Below are positions 24,945-34,249 of a DNA stretch of 64,000 nt, one piece after another; position 1 is the stretch's first letter; each line of letters starts with the position of its first letter. Location of the stretch: assembly GCF_000152745.1 (NCBI RefSeq), contig NZ_CH672428.1, forward strand, positions 2,870,625 through 2,934,624. Reading direction: 5' to 3'. The stretch is from Oceanicaulis sp. HTCC2633. GTDB taxonomy: Bacteria > Pseudomonadota > Alphaproteobacteria > Caulobacterales > Maricaulaceae. Made by a program: the position numbers and the translations under genes. The notes below the pieces were generated by a model that saw only the letters and a list, made by a program, of their open reading frames with translations, ran no database searches and was not told where the DNA came from.

Positions 24945-26218
24945 CAGGGGCGTCCTTGGTCGAGAAGCCGGTTCAGATGGGACAGGGTGAGGGGCAGGGC
25001 CCCGTTCGGCAAGGCGTCTAGCGCGGCAAGGGCCTTGTCCGAGGTCAGTCGGTCGCCCTGCCAGCAGTCCAGCACATCGCGCGCAATGTCGGCGGCGGTT
25101 TCGGCGACCAGGCGCGCCTCATGCGCATCATAGACGCCATAGACATCGCTAAAGCTGTCCACATGGGGGCCGGTGATGACCAGAGCGCCCGCGCGGCTCG
25201 CCTCGATCGGGTTGTGACCGCCAATGCCGGGCTTGAAGCTGCCGGCGATCACCGCGACCGGGCACACCCCATACCACAGCGCCATCTCGCCCAGCGTATC
25301 GGCCAGCCAGACCGGCCTGCCGTCCGGCGTTTCGCCCTGAGAGCGGCGGGCCTGGGGCAAGCCGTGTTCGTTCAGAACCGCCGCCACGTCATCCGCGCGC
25401 TCGGGATGGCGCGGCGCGAGGATCATCAGGGCGTCGGGCCGGACTTTGAGAATTTCGGCATGGGCTTGGGCGATCAGCGCCTCTTCGCCGTCATGGGTGC
25501 TGGCGGCGACAAAGACCGGGCGCTCGCCAATGGCGTCCTGCGCCGCTTTCAGGGCGTCCGGATCGGGGGCGGGCAGGCCGCATTCAAGCTTGAGATTGCC
25601 CGCCAGTTCCACCGGGCGACCGGTCAGGCCCGACAGACCCTCGGCGGTGCGTTGGTCCGCGGCGCCGATCCAGTCAAACGCGCCCAGAAGCGCTTTGGCG
25701 CTTGAAGGCCAGCGCGCCCACCCCTCCAACGATTTGCGGTTCATCCGCGCATTCATCAACGCCAGCGGGACGCCCCGCGCCCTGGCGGAGAGGATCAGGT
25801 TGGGCCACAGCTCGCTTTCGGTGAACACCGCCAGATCGGGTGTCCAGTGATCGAGAAAGGCGTTCACCCAGTCCGGCGCATCCACAGGCGGGAATTGATG
25901 GATCAGGCGGTCCAGCCCGCGTCGCGCAATCAGGTTAGCCGAGGTGAGGGTGCCCGAGGTGATGAGCACATGGGCGTCGTCATGCTGGCTGAGAAGCGCC
26001 TCGGCGACGGTGAGCGCCATCTGGCTCTCCCCGACGCTGGCGGCATGGATCCAGATCAGACGGCCTGCGGGGCGGGCGATCTGCGCCTGACCCACGCGCT
26101 CGTGTAGGCGGGCCGGATCTTCCTTGCCTTCCCGCGCGCGCCTGTCGAGGAGCCAGCGCGCCGCCGGTTTCAGCGCCTGGCTGGCGAAACGATACAGCGA
26201 CAGGCCCGGCGCGCTCAT
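24944..26218 (-). CDS. waaA: 3-deoxy-D-manno-octulosonic acid (Kdo) transferase
   Basis: Adds Kdo to lipid IVA on the cytosolic face of the inner membrane. The 424-residue protein has an N-terminal membrane helix, then IWIHAASVGESQ, the catalytic-Glu block conserved in WaaA, VFTESELWPNLI, LMNARMNRKS, VFVAASTHDGEE and IAGSFKPGIGGHNPIEASRAG near the C-terminus, all typical of this GT-B enzyme. Its start overlaps the stop of the DUF374 gene (ATGA), and its stop overlaps the lpxK start, so the three genes form one coupled operon. Confidence 0.95.
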   Translation of the reverse strand: MSAPGLSLYRFASQALKPAARWLLDRRAREGKEDPARLHERVGQAQIARPAGRLIWIHAASVGESQMALTVAEALLSQHDDAHVLITSGTLTSANLIARRGLDRLIHQFPPVDAPDWVNAFLDHWTPDLAVFTESELWPNLILSARARGVPLALMNARMNRKSLEGWARWPSSAKALLGAFDWIGAADQRTAEGLSGLTGRPVELAGNLKLECGLPAPDPDALKAAQDAIGERPVFVAASTHDGEEALIAQAHAEILKVRPDALMILAPRHPERADDVAAVLNEHGLPQARRSQGETPDGRPVWLADTLGEMALWYGVCPVAVIAGSFKPGIGGHNPIEASRAGALVITGPHVDSFSDVYGVYDAHEARLVAETAADIARDVLDCWQGDRLTSDKALAALDALPNGALPLTLSHLNRLLDQGRP

Positions 26219-26964
26219 GCTGCGTCCTGACCGGGGTCTTCAGATTGCGGTTTCGGGGCGGCGGTGATCGTTTCGCCGCGGCAGGCGAGGTCGGCTTCCA
26301 TGGTTGCAGCGATCAGGCGCGCTTCCAGCGTGGCGCGGGCGGTCTCCAGCGCCGCCTTGTCGGCGTCGGCGTCGATCCGGACCGGCTCGGCCCAGACGAT
26401 CACGCCTTTACCAAAGGGCAGCGGCAGCACGAAGCGGTCCCAGCTCTTGAAGATGAGGGCGTTCGAGGTGGACCAGCCCAAACCCAGAAGCGGCGCGCCC
26501 GTGGCGCGCGCCAGCTTGACCGCGCCCAGACCCGCGCGCATGCGCGGTCCGCGCGGGCCGTCCGGGGTCAGCGCCATGCAGCCGCCGCCCTCGACCCAGC
26601 GGACCATTTCGCGAAAGGCGCTCAGCCCGCCCTTTTGCTTGGTCTTCTTCTTGTTGCGCGAGGAGCCGCGGATGACTTCCACCTTGTGATGGGCGGCGAC
26701 CTTGGTGACCACATCGCCTTCGCGCGAGCGCGAGATCAGGATGGCGGGCGGCTGGACGTTTTTCGGCCAGGCCGCAATCGTCATCAGGATGCGGCCATGC
26801 CAGACGCCGCAGATCACGCCGTCCCCGGAGGACCAGAGCGATTGCGCATGCTCCAGCCCGCGCACCTCCCAGCGGGTGGTGGCTTTGACAAGGCTCATAT
26901 AGCCCGCCAGCAGCGCGGCGATCAGCGCCTGGACCGGAGGCGAGGAGACGATGGACTTCAACAT
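26215..26964 (-). CDS. DUF374 lysophospholipid acyltransferase family protein
   Basis: A 249-residue membrane-associated protein with the DUF374 pattern: ICGVWHGRILMTI (the acyltransferase HG site), RSREGDVVTKVAAHHKVEVIRGSSRNKKKTKQKGG, and LTPDGPRGPRMRAGLGAVKLARATGAPLLGLGW. TPDGPRGP is diagnostic. These proteins sit beside waaA in many alphaproteobacteria and are suspected of acylating a lipid A or lipid precursor. I used the ATG at 26964, which gives the normal short lead before the first helix; ATGs at 27006 and 27054 are possible since no site clearly decides. First gene of the waaA-lpxK operon. Confidence 0.85.
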   Translation of the reverse strand: MLKSIVSSPPVQALIAALLAGYMSLVKATTRWEVRGLEHAQSLWSSGDGVICGVWHGRILMTIAAWPKNVQPPAILISRSREGDVVTKVAAHHKVEVIRGSSRNKKKTKQKGGLSAFREMVRWVEGGGCMALTPDGPRGPRMRAGLGAVKLARATGAPLLGLGWSTSNALIFKSWDRFVLPLPFGKGVIVWAEPVRIDADADKAALETARATLEARLIAATMEADLACRGETITAAPKPQSEDPGQDAA

Positions 26965-27074
26965 GGTATGCGCTGGATCGCCGCCCCGGGACGATCCGTC
27001 AAGCATTCCGTGCGCGTCAATCGCACGCGCTGGGTTGTTGCAAGCCGCGTTCAAGCGCCTTACTTCAGCGCGCC

Positions 27075-27737
27075 ATGAGTTATGATCTGAACGACCCGGT
27101 CGATTACAAGCGCGCGATGAAGGGCCTCATGTGGGGCGATCATGGCGTGCTGCGCCAGCGCTTCCACAACATGCACCGCGTGGGCGGCGAGATGTGGCGG
27201 GGCAATCAGCCCAGCCCCAAGCGCCTGCGCGAACTCAAGGATATGGGGTTCAAGACGATCCTCAATCTGCGCGGCACGCAGCCGGGCCGTCATTACTATG
27301 ATCTCGAGCACTTCACCTGCGATGAGATCGGTCTCGACATCGTCGACCTGCCCTGGGGCTCGCGCGAGGCGCCCTATGTGGAGCGCATCGAGCATCTGAT
27401 CACAGTCTTTGACGAGATCGCCTATCCCGCCTTCATGCACTGCAAGTCCGGCGCGGACCGGGCGGGCATTGTGGCGGTGATGTACAAGCTGCTGCACGAA
27501 AAGGCCCCGTTCGAGGAGGCTGTCCAGCAACTCTCGTTCAAATACGGCCATATCAAGCAGGGCAAGACCGGCATGCTCGATCATTTCTTTGACCTTTATC
27601 GTCAGAGAAATGCGCAATCGCCGATCGATTTCCTTGAGTGGGTGCGTACCGAATATGACCGCCAGGCGTGCCATGACGGCTTCATGGCCAGCTGGTGGGG
27701 GTCGGCCCTGACCGAGAAAATCCTGCGCCGCGAATAG
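27075..27737 (+). CDS. CtpA-like protein-tyrosine-phosphatase-fold enzyme
   Basis: A 220-residue phosphatase with the Cys-based signature MHCKSGADRAG (His122, Cys123, Arg129; the CX5R loop) and ILNLRGTQPGRHYY and DLPWGSREAP, the latter carrying the general-acid region. It belongs to the dual-specificity phosphatase fold. Caulobacter CtpA, a protein of this kind, is essential and is needed for normal lipid A and outer-membrane integrity. Here the gene is divergent from the DUF374-waaA-lpxK operon, which supports a role on lipid A phosphate rather than phosphotyrosine; that link is inference. No signal peptide is seen. Confidence 0.82.
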   Translation: MSYDLNDPVDYKRAMKGLMWGDHGVLRQRFHNMHRVGGEMWRGNQPSPKRLRELKDMGFKTILNLRGTQPGRHYYDLEHFTCDEIGLDIVDLPWGSREAPYVERIEHLITVFDEIAYPAFMHCKSGADRAGIVAVMYKLLHEKAPFEEAVQQLSFKYGHIKQGKTGMLDHFFDLYRQRNAQSPIDFLEWVRTEYDRQACHDGFMASWWGSALTEKILRRE

Positions 27738-27787
27738 CTTGGGGTTGATGGCTCGCCGTTTGCATCCTGAAGGTGCAGGAGGCGAGC

Positions 27788-28567
27788 ATGTTGATCGAAC
27801 CCCAAATCCGCGCCTGGCAGAGCCGGTTCCCGGCGCTGGTGGACGCCAAGGCCAGCGTGCAGCGCTTTGTGCGTCGGACCTTGCGGCTGCCGTTTGAAGC
27901 CGAGTTCTCCCTGCTCTCGCGCTGGCGGCCCGATCCGGGCGAGGTCTTCATCGATGTGGGCGCCCATCGCGGGCAGAGCGTGGACGCCATCCGGCTCTAC
28001 CAGCCCGATGCGCCGATTTACGCCTTTGAACCCAATGTGCATCTGGCGACGGGGCTTGCGACCCTGTTTGACGATGATCCGGCGCTCGCGGTCTATGCCT
28101 GCGGTTTGAGCGACAAGGATGAGGCGCGGCGGCTCTATGTGCCGGTCTATCGCGGTTTCGTCTATGACGGGCTCGCCTCGTTTGACCCGGACCAGTCACG
28201 CACCTGGCTCAGCGATGAGACCGTGGCCGGGTTTGATCCCGACCGCTTCGAGATGATGGCGGGCGAGGCGCGCACCTTCACCCTCGACATGCTCGATCTC
28301 GATCCTGGCTTCATCAAGATCGACGCGCCGGGCTGGTTCGAGGCGGTTTTGCGCGGGGCGAGAGAGACGCTCGAACGCTGCCGCCCGCTGATCCTGATGC
28401 AATCGAACGCCGACGCCGATCGGGTTCTGACCTCGGAGCTTGGCTATACCCGCGCCGCCTTTGACGGCGACCGCCTGCGCCCGGGGCGACAGGGTCGCGA
28501 GAACACCGTCTACGCGCCGGACGAGCGGATGGGAGATCTCAAGCGCTGCGGGCTGTGGGCGGGTTAG
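27788..28567 (+). CDS. FkbM family methyltransferase
   Basis: A 259-residue SAM-dependent methyltransferase. Motif I is VFIDVGAHRGQSV, motif II is YAFEPNVHLA, and the family block that normally reads IKIDVEGxExxVLRGA appears as FIKIDAPGWFEAVLRGARETLERCRPLIL, so the usual acidic residue after ID is lost. FkbM proteins methylate sugars or polyketides, commonly in surface polysaccharide clusters. The ATG at 27788 follows GGAGG at ideal distance; a GTG at 27773 is worse. It follows the CtpA-like gene by 50 bases and probably shares its transcript. Confidence 0.82.
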   Translation: MLIEPQIRAWQSRFPALVDAKASVQRFVRRTLRLPFEAEFSLLSRWRPDPGEVFIDVGAHRGQSVDAIRLYQPDAPIYAFEPNVHLATGLATLFDDDPALAVYACGLSDKDEARRLYVPVYRGFVYDGLASFDPDQSRTWLSDETVAGFDPDRFEMMAGEARTFTLDMLDLDPGFIKIDAPGWFEAVLRGARETLERCRPLILMQSNADADRVLTSELGYTRAAFDGDRLRPGRQGRENTVYAPDERMGDLKRCGLWAG

Positions 28568-28634
28568 AGGTTCTTCTGCTTTTGGCCGGAGGACGGGGAC
28601 AGGAACGCACACCACCGATGCCGTCGCTCTTAGC

Positions 28635-28731
28635 GTCATCCCGGCCTTGAGCCGGGATCTACCCGTTTCGTTTCTGTAATCAGAACAGAGCGGTTCCGGT
28701 AGATCCCGGATCGCTCCGCGTCCGGGATGAC
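28635..28731 (+). repeat. 97-bp palindromic element, family A, copy 3
   Basis: Same orientation and layout as 2372-2468, with the GTCATCCCGG and CCGGGATGAC ends both intact. Only 12 bases separate it from family B copy 3. Lies between the convergent FkbM and ABC exporter genes. Confidence 0.9.
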
Positions 28732-28743
28732 AGCCATACAAGT

Positions 28744-28847
28744 TGAAACCCCGGCCAAGCGCAGCGCAGAGCCGGGGCCTCCCTCAGGATAGGGCGCTTA
28801 ACGTGGATGGAGGTCCCGGGTCATCGCTTCGCTCGCCCGGGAATTCA
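28744..28847 (+). repeat. 104-bp palindromic element, family B, copy 3
   Basis: Starts TGAAACCCCGGCCAAGCGC and ends CGCCCGGGAATTCA; only the middle differs from copy 2. It ends 5 bases before the ABC exporter stop codon, so it can act as part of that gene's 3' end. Confidence 0.9.
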
Positions 28848-28852
28848 CCACA

Positions 28853-30559
<1,707 letters not shown>

Positions 30560-30648
30560 ACGCTTCGCCAGCGCAAACGAGCGCGCGCTCTGGGGCTTGG
30601 GCGCGCCGGGCAGGGCGCCGTTCGGGGCAGGCGTCTCAGACAGGGCGC

Positions 30649-30891
30649 TTAGTCCTTCTTGGACGGATCCAGAAGCTTGTGCGCATGGATCACGAAATAG
30701 CGCATATGCGCGTTGTCCACGGTGCGCTGGGCCGCCGATTTCCAGGCGTCGCGGGCTTCTTCATAGCTGGGATAGGCGCCGACGAAATCAACCTGGCTGA
30801 GGTCCTTGAACTCGGGCGCGCCCGGGCCGATATCGCTCAGCTCGCCGCCAATCACCAGGTGGAGCAGTTGCGGAGAAGACGTGTTGCTCAT
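30649..30891 (-). CDS. DUF4170 protein
   Basis: An 80-residue protein: LLHLVIGGELSDIGPGAPEFKDLSQVDFVGAYPSYEEARDAWKSAAQRTVDNAHMRYFVIHAHKLLDP matches DUF4170, a small alphaproteobacterial family with a SPOR-like alpha/beta layout. A GAGGGAG site precedes the ATG. It sits between cysQ and the ABC exporter, a gene order kept in related genomes as far as I recall, and the exporter's likely ribosome site lies inside its last codons. Function unknown; the context suggests an envelope-lipid role. Confidence 0.88.
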   Translation of the reverse strand: MSNTSSPQLLHLVIGGELSDIGPGAPEFKDLSQVDFVGAYPSYEEARDAWKSAAQRTVDNAHMRYFVIHAHKLLDPSKKD

Positions 30892-30913
30892 GGGGAGTCT
30901 CCCTCAAAGGGCG

Positions 30914-31687
30914 TTATCGGGTCTGTTTAAGGCGGTCTAATAGCAAGGCGTGCAGCACCGGACCAGCCGCCAGCGGCGGGTCCTGAACAGCGCTTGTCCG
31001 GTTGTAATACACCGCTTCGCCTTTCGACGAGGTGAAGACCCCGCCCGCCTCTTCCACCAATAGATGACCCGCGGCGAGATCCCAGTCCCACTTAGGTCGA
31101 ACCGCGACCACCGCATCCGCTTCGCCCGCGGCCAGCAGACACAGGCGCAGGGCGGCGGAGTTGACGGTGTGGGCGTCCGCGCCCAGCGCCCGCAGATCCG
31201 ACAGCCGTCCCGGATCGCCGATGAGGCGGGCGCCGGAAATGCTGTCATGGGTGCTGATCGACAGCGATGCGCCATCCTTGCGTGCGCCCTGCCTGAGCGC
31301 GGCGTCATACATCACGTCCGCGCTGGGATCATAGATCGCGGCGGCGACGGGGCGGCCCGCTTCCACCACGGCGCAGGAAATGACGAATTCGGGCTTGTTC
31401 TTGAGAAAGGCGCGCGTGCCGTCGATGGGATCGATGACAAAGCTGCGCCTGCGTTCCAGCCTGGACTGGTCGTCGGCGGTTTCTTCGGACAGCCAGCCAT
31501 AATCGGGACGCGCGCCCTGCAGCCGTTCCTTCAGGAGCGCGTCTGACGCGAGGTCGGCCTCGCTGACCGGGTCGCCGGGATTCTTCTCCCAGTCGCGCAT
31601 GCCGCGGGCGCGGAAGGCGAGGACGAGCTTGCCGGCGGCGCGCGCGGCGTCAGCCAAGAGGTCCCGGTCTGCGCGCGCGTCGGTCAT
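30914..31687 (-). CDS. cysQ: inositol monophosphatase family, CysQ-like 3'(2'),5'-bisphosphate nucleotidase
   Basis: A 257-residue Mg-dependent phosphatase. Metal-binding blocks are WLSEETADD (Glu), FVIDPIDGTRAF (DPIDGT) and KWDWDLAAGHLLVEEAGG (WDxAAG). The PIDGTRxFLKN sequence and the lack of a gating loop favour CysQ, which removes adenosine 3',5'-bisphosphate made during sulfate assimilation or sulfotransfer; inositol monophosphatase activity cannot be excluded. It starts directly after the pmbA stop (no gap) and is co-transcribed with pmbA and DUF4170. Confidence 0.88.
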   Translation of the reverse strand: MTDARADRDLLADAARAAGKLVLAFRARGMRDWEKNPGDPVSEADLASDALLKERLQGARPDYGWLSEETADDQSRLERRRSFVIDPIDGTRAFLKNKPEFVISCAVVEAGRPVAAAIYDPSADVMYDAALRQGARKDGASLSISTHDSISGARLIGDPGRLSDLRALGADAHTVNSAALRLCLLAAGEADAVVAVRPKWDWDLAAGHLLVEEAGGVFTSSKGEAVYYNRTSAVQDPPLAAGPVLHALLLDRLKQTR

Positions 31688-33067
31688 CTAGCGACCGCCG
31701 ATCGACAGATTGTCCACCAGCACGCTGGGCGCGTTGATCGCGCTGTCAAACTCCAGGTCCGAACCCGGCACGAGCCGGGCGAAGATGTCGAGAAGATTGC
31801 CCGCCACGGTGATCTCGCTGACCGGGCCGGCGAGCTTGCCGCCCTTGATGGCGTAGCCGGCGACGCCGACCGACCAGTCACCCGTATTGGCGTTCAGCGA
31901 CGGGCCGAACATCTCGCTGACCAGAACGCCTTCGCCGGCTTCAGCGATCAGGCCGTCGCGATCAAGCTCGCCCGGCGTCAGATGGACATTCGAGGCGCCG
32001 ACGCCCGGCGCGCCGCCCAGATTGCGCGCCGCGTGGCCGGTCAGCTCGAGGCCGAGCTGGCGGGCGCTGGAGGCGTTGAGCAGCCAGGTGGTCAGCACCC
32101 CGTCCTCGATCAGCGCGCGGGGTTTGCAGGCGATGCCTTCCGCGTCCACGGCGCGGGCGCCGAAGCTCCAGTCGCGCAGCGGATCCTCGATGATGTCCAC
32201 GCCCTCGCTGAACAGGCGCTCGCCCATCTTGTCGCGCAGGAAGGAGGTGCCGCGCGCAATGGCAGGACCGGAGATCGCGCCCAGCAGCGAGGAGATGAAA
32301 GTGGTGGAGACGCGTTTGTCGAACACGACCGGCATCTTGCCGGTGGCGAGTTTCTCGGCGCCCACCCGGCTGACCGCGCGTTCGCCTGCGCTCAGCCCGA
32401 TTTCCTGCGCTGTTTTCAGATCCGAGCGGCGGCGGGCGGCGTGGCTGTCATAATCGCGCTCCATCGCGCCATTGGCGTCCCTGGCGATGGCGGCGACGCC
32501 GAGCCCGCAGCGGGAGCCGAGGCGCGCACGTTCAAACCCTGTGGAGGTGACGAAGGCCGAACCGCCCACGCCCGCGCTGGCGCCGCAGCCGGACGTCATG
32601 GCGACGCCTTTGACCGAAAGCGCGGCCGCTTCCATCTCGAGCGCGGCGGCTTCAAGCTGTTCAGGTGTGAAATCAGTGGCTTCGTAAGTGGCGATCTCGG
32701 GGATCTTGCGCGCCAACTTGTCGGGCTCCACCAGACCGCAATAGGGGTCTTCTGGGGCGGCCTTGGCCATGGCGACCGCGCGCTCGACGGCAAGGCTCAT
32801 GCCCGCTTCCGAGAGGTCTGAGAAGGCCACGCCCGCCTGGCGCTTGCCGATCAGGACGCGAAGTCCGGCATCGCGGGTTTCGCTGCGCTCGACGGTTTCC
32901 AGCTTGCCTTCGCGGGCGCCGGCTTCGATGGCGCGCGATTCAGACAGGACCGCTTCGGCCTCCTGTGCGCCGGCGCGCTTGGCGCGGTTCACGAGCTCGT
33001 GGGCCAGAGCCAGGAGAGATCGGGTGTCGGGTGCGCCCAGGCCGGCGCTGGCGTTCTGATCGGTCAT
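31688..33067 (-). CDS. pmbA: TldD/PmbA family metalloprotease component PmbA
   Basis: PmbA (TldE) is the non-catalytic partner that, with TldD, forms a barrel-shaped zinc peptidase which degrades unfolded peptides and matures some ribosomal peptides. The 459-residue length is normal. Conserved blocks are GLRVLIGKRQAGVAFSD, PVVFDKRVSTTFISSLLGAISG, LIEDGVLTTWLLNASSARQLGLELTGHAAR and FGPSLNANTGDWSVGVAGYAIKGGK. There is no HExxxH, as expected for PmbA. TldD is about 26 kb away at 59074-60486. cysQ follows without a gap. Confidence 0.94.
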   Translation of the reverse strand: MTDQNASAGLGAPDTRSLLALAHELVNRAKRAGAQEAEAVLSESRAIEAGAREGKLETVERSETRDAGLRVLIGKRQAGVAFSDLSEAGMSLAVERAVAMAKAAPEDPYCGLVEPDKLARKIPEIATYEATDFTPEQLEAAALEMEAAALSVKGVAMTSGCGASAGVGGSAFVTSTGFERARLGSRCGLGVAAIARDANGAMERDYDSHAARRRSDLKTAQEIGLSAGERAVSRVGAEKLATGKMPVVFDKRVSTTFISSLLGAISGPAIARGTSFLRDKMGERLFSEGVDIIEDPLRDWSFGARAVDAEGIACKPRALIEDGVLTTWLLNASSARQLGLELTGHAARNLGGAPGVGASNVHLTPGELDRDGLIAEAGEGVLVSEMFGPSLNANTGDWSVGVAGYAIKGGKLAGPVSEITVAGNLLDIFARLVPGSDLEFDSAINAPSVLVDNLSIGGR

Positions 33068-33124
33068 AGCGATCCCATAACGTCAACACGGGTCCAAGCG
33101 CAACGCGTCACATCGGTTCAGGGC

Positions 33125-33520
33125 TCAGCCTGTCACCGCGTGCAGCACAAGCCCGACGCCCAGAACGGCATAGATGACGAGGCTGATGAGCGCGCCCAGG
33201 AAGCGGCCGATATTGGGGCCGTCCTTGGTGGCGACGCCCCAGCCATGAATGCCCCGCGCCACGGTCAGGCTGACGCCGATCGCGTGGATCGCCATCACTG
33301 GCGCGCCCAGCATGGCCATCAGGACAATTGCGATCAGCGCGCCCGGCGTCCATTCCGCGCCATTGGCGTGGGCGCGACAGGCGCGTTCCAGCGCCGGGTC
33401 CGTCCCCATGCCGAGACTGGTCTTGGTGCTGACCCGGTAGCGGATCACATTGCCCCCCAGGATCAACAGGATCACCAGATTGAGGCCCACATAGAGGCTG
33501 GCCGCTTCAAGCGCTGTCAT
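33125..33520 (-). CDS. MAPEG family membrane protein
   Basis: A 131-residue four-helix membrane protein. RACRAHANGAEWTPGALIAIVLMAMLGA is the MAPEG signature (R-A-x-x-N-x-x-E-x-x-P, with the glutathione-binding Arg/Asn/Glu), and the C-terminal GRFLGALISLVIYAVLGVGLVL is typical. Bacterial members may have glutathione transferase or peroxidase activity; glutathione is made by gshA in this window. GGGGGAG precedes the ATG. It lies about 60 bases upstream of pmbA on the same strand. Confidence 0.88.
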   Translation of the reverse strand: MTALEAASLYVGLNLVILLILGGNVIRYRVSTKTSLGMGTDPALERACRAHANGAEWTPGALIAIVLMAMLGAPVMAIHAIGVSLTVARGIHGWGVATKDGPNIGRFLGALISLVIYAVLGVGLVLHAVTG

Positions 33521-33546
33521 GGAACTCCCCCTGTGATGCGCGCCGG

Positions 33547-34212
33547 TCAGTCAGCGTCGTCATCGGTCTGCGGCAGGCTGGCGGCCTGCCGGATGGCGTC
33601 AGCCAGCATCTCGGGCGCTTCCGCGCCCGAGACGGCGAACTGACCATTGAAGATGAAGCATGGCACGCCCTGAACGCCCAGGCGACGGAAGAATTGCTCT
33701 TCCTCCAGAACTTCCTTCCGGTCCCGGTCGGAGGCGAGGAGGTTTCCGACAATGTCGGTTTCCAGACCGATCTCGCCCGCCAGCCGGGTCAGAACCGCCG
33801 CATCGCCAATATCGAGATGCTCCTCAAAGAAGGCCTTGTGCAGGCGCTCGGAGGCCGCTTCGCCCAGATCCTGGCCCTGCGCCCAGCGGATCACCCGGTG
33901 GGCGTCCAGCGTGTTGGGCCGCACGGGAATGCCGGAGAAGCGGAATTTGATCCCGGCGGCGGGGCCGGCCTGTTCGAGATGCTCGCGCATCATCTTGAAG
34001 CGGTCGTCCGGACCATCGCCGAACTTCTTCTTCATATAGTCGGAATAGGGCACGCCCTCGCGCGGCACGGCGCCGTCGAGCTGGAAGGGGCGATACACGG
34101 TTTCGGTCTGGATCTCGGGAACCAGCGCGCGGGCCTGATCCCAGTAGCGCAGGCCCAGCCAGCACCACGGGCACACAACGTCAGAGACGATATCAACGGA
34201 AACTTGGGTCAT
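33547..34212 (-). CDS. DsbA-family oxidoreductase, FrnE-like
   Basis: A 221-residue thioredoxin-fold protein without a signal peptide. The active site is VVCPWCWLG (Cys14, Cys17), the helical insertion follows (FSGIPVRPNTLDAHRVIRWA), and the cis-Pro loop is GVQGVPCFIFNGQFAVSGAE. This is the FrnE/2-hydroxychromene isomerase-like cytosolic group, linked to polyketide or oxidative-stress chemistry. I set the start at the ATG 34212 (MTQVSVDIVSD), since the upstream extension has no family resemblance. It is 26 bases upstream of the MAPEG gene, likely one unit. Confidence 0.88.
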   Translation of the reverse strand: MTQVSVDIVSDVVCPWCWLGLRYWDQARALVPEIQTETVYRPFQLDGAVPREGVPYSDYMKKKFGDGPDDRFKMMREHLEQAGPAAGIKFRFSGIPVRPNTLDAHRVIRWAQGQDLGEAASERLHKAFFEEHLDIGDAAVLTRLAGEIGLETDIVGNLLASDRDRKEVLEEEQFFRRLGVQGVPCFIFNGQFAVSGAEAPEMLADAIRQAASLPQTDDDAD

Positions 34213-34249
34213 GGGCGGACCGTAGAGCGATCCCGCCATCGAGAAAAGC

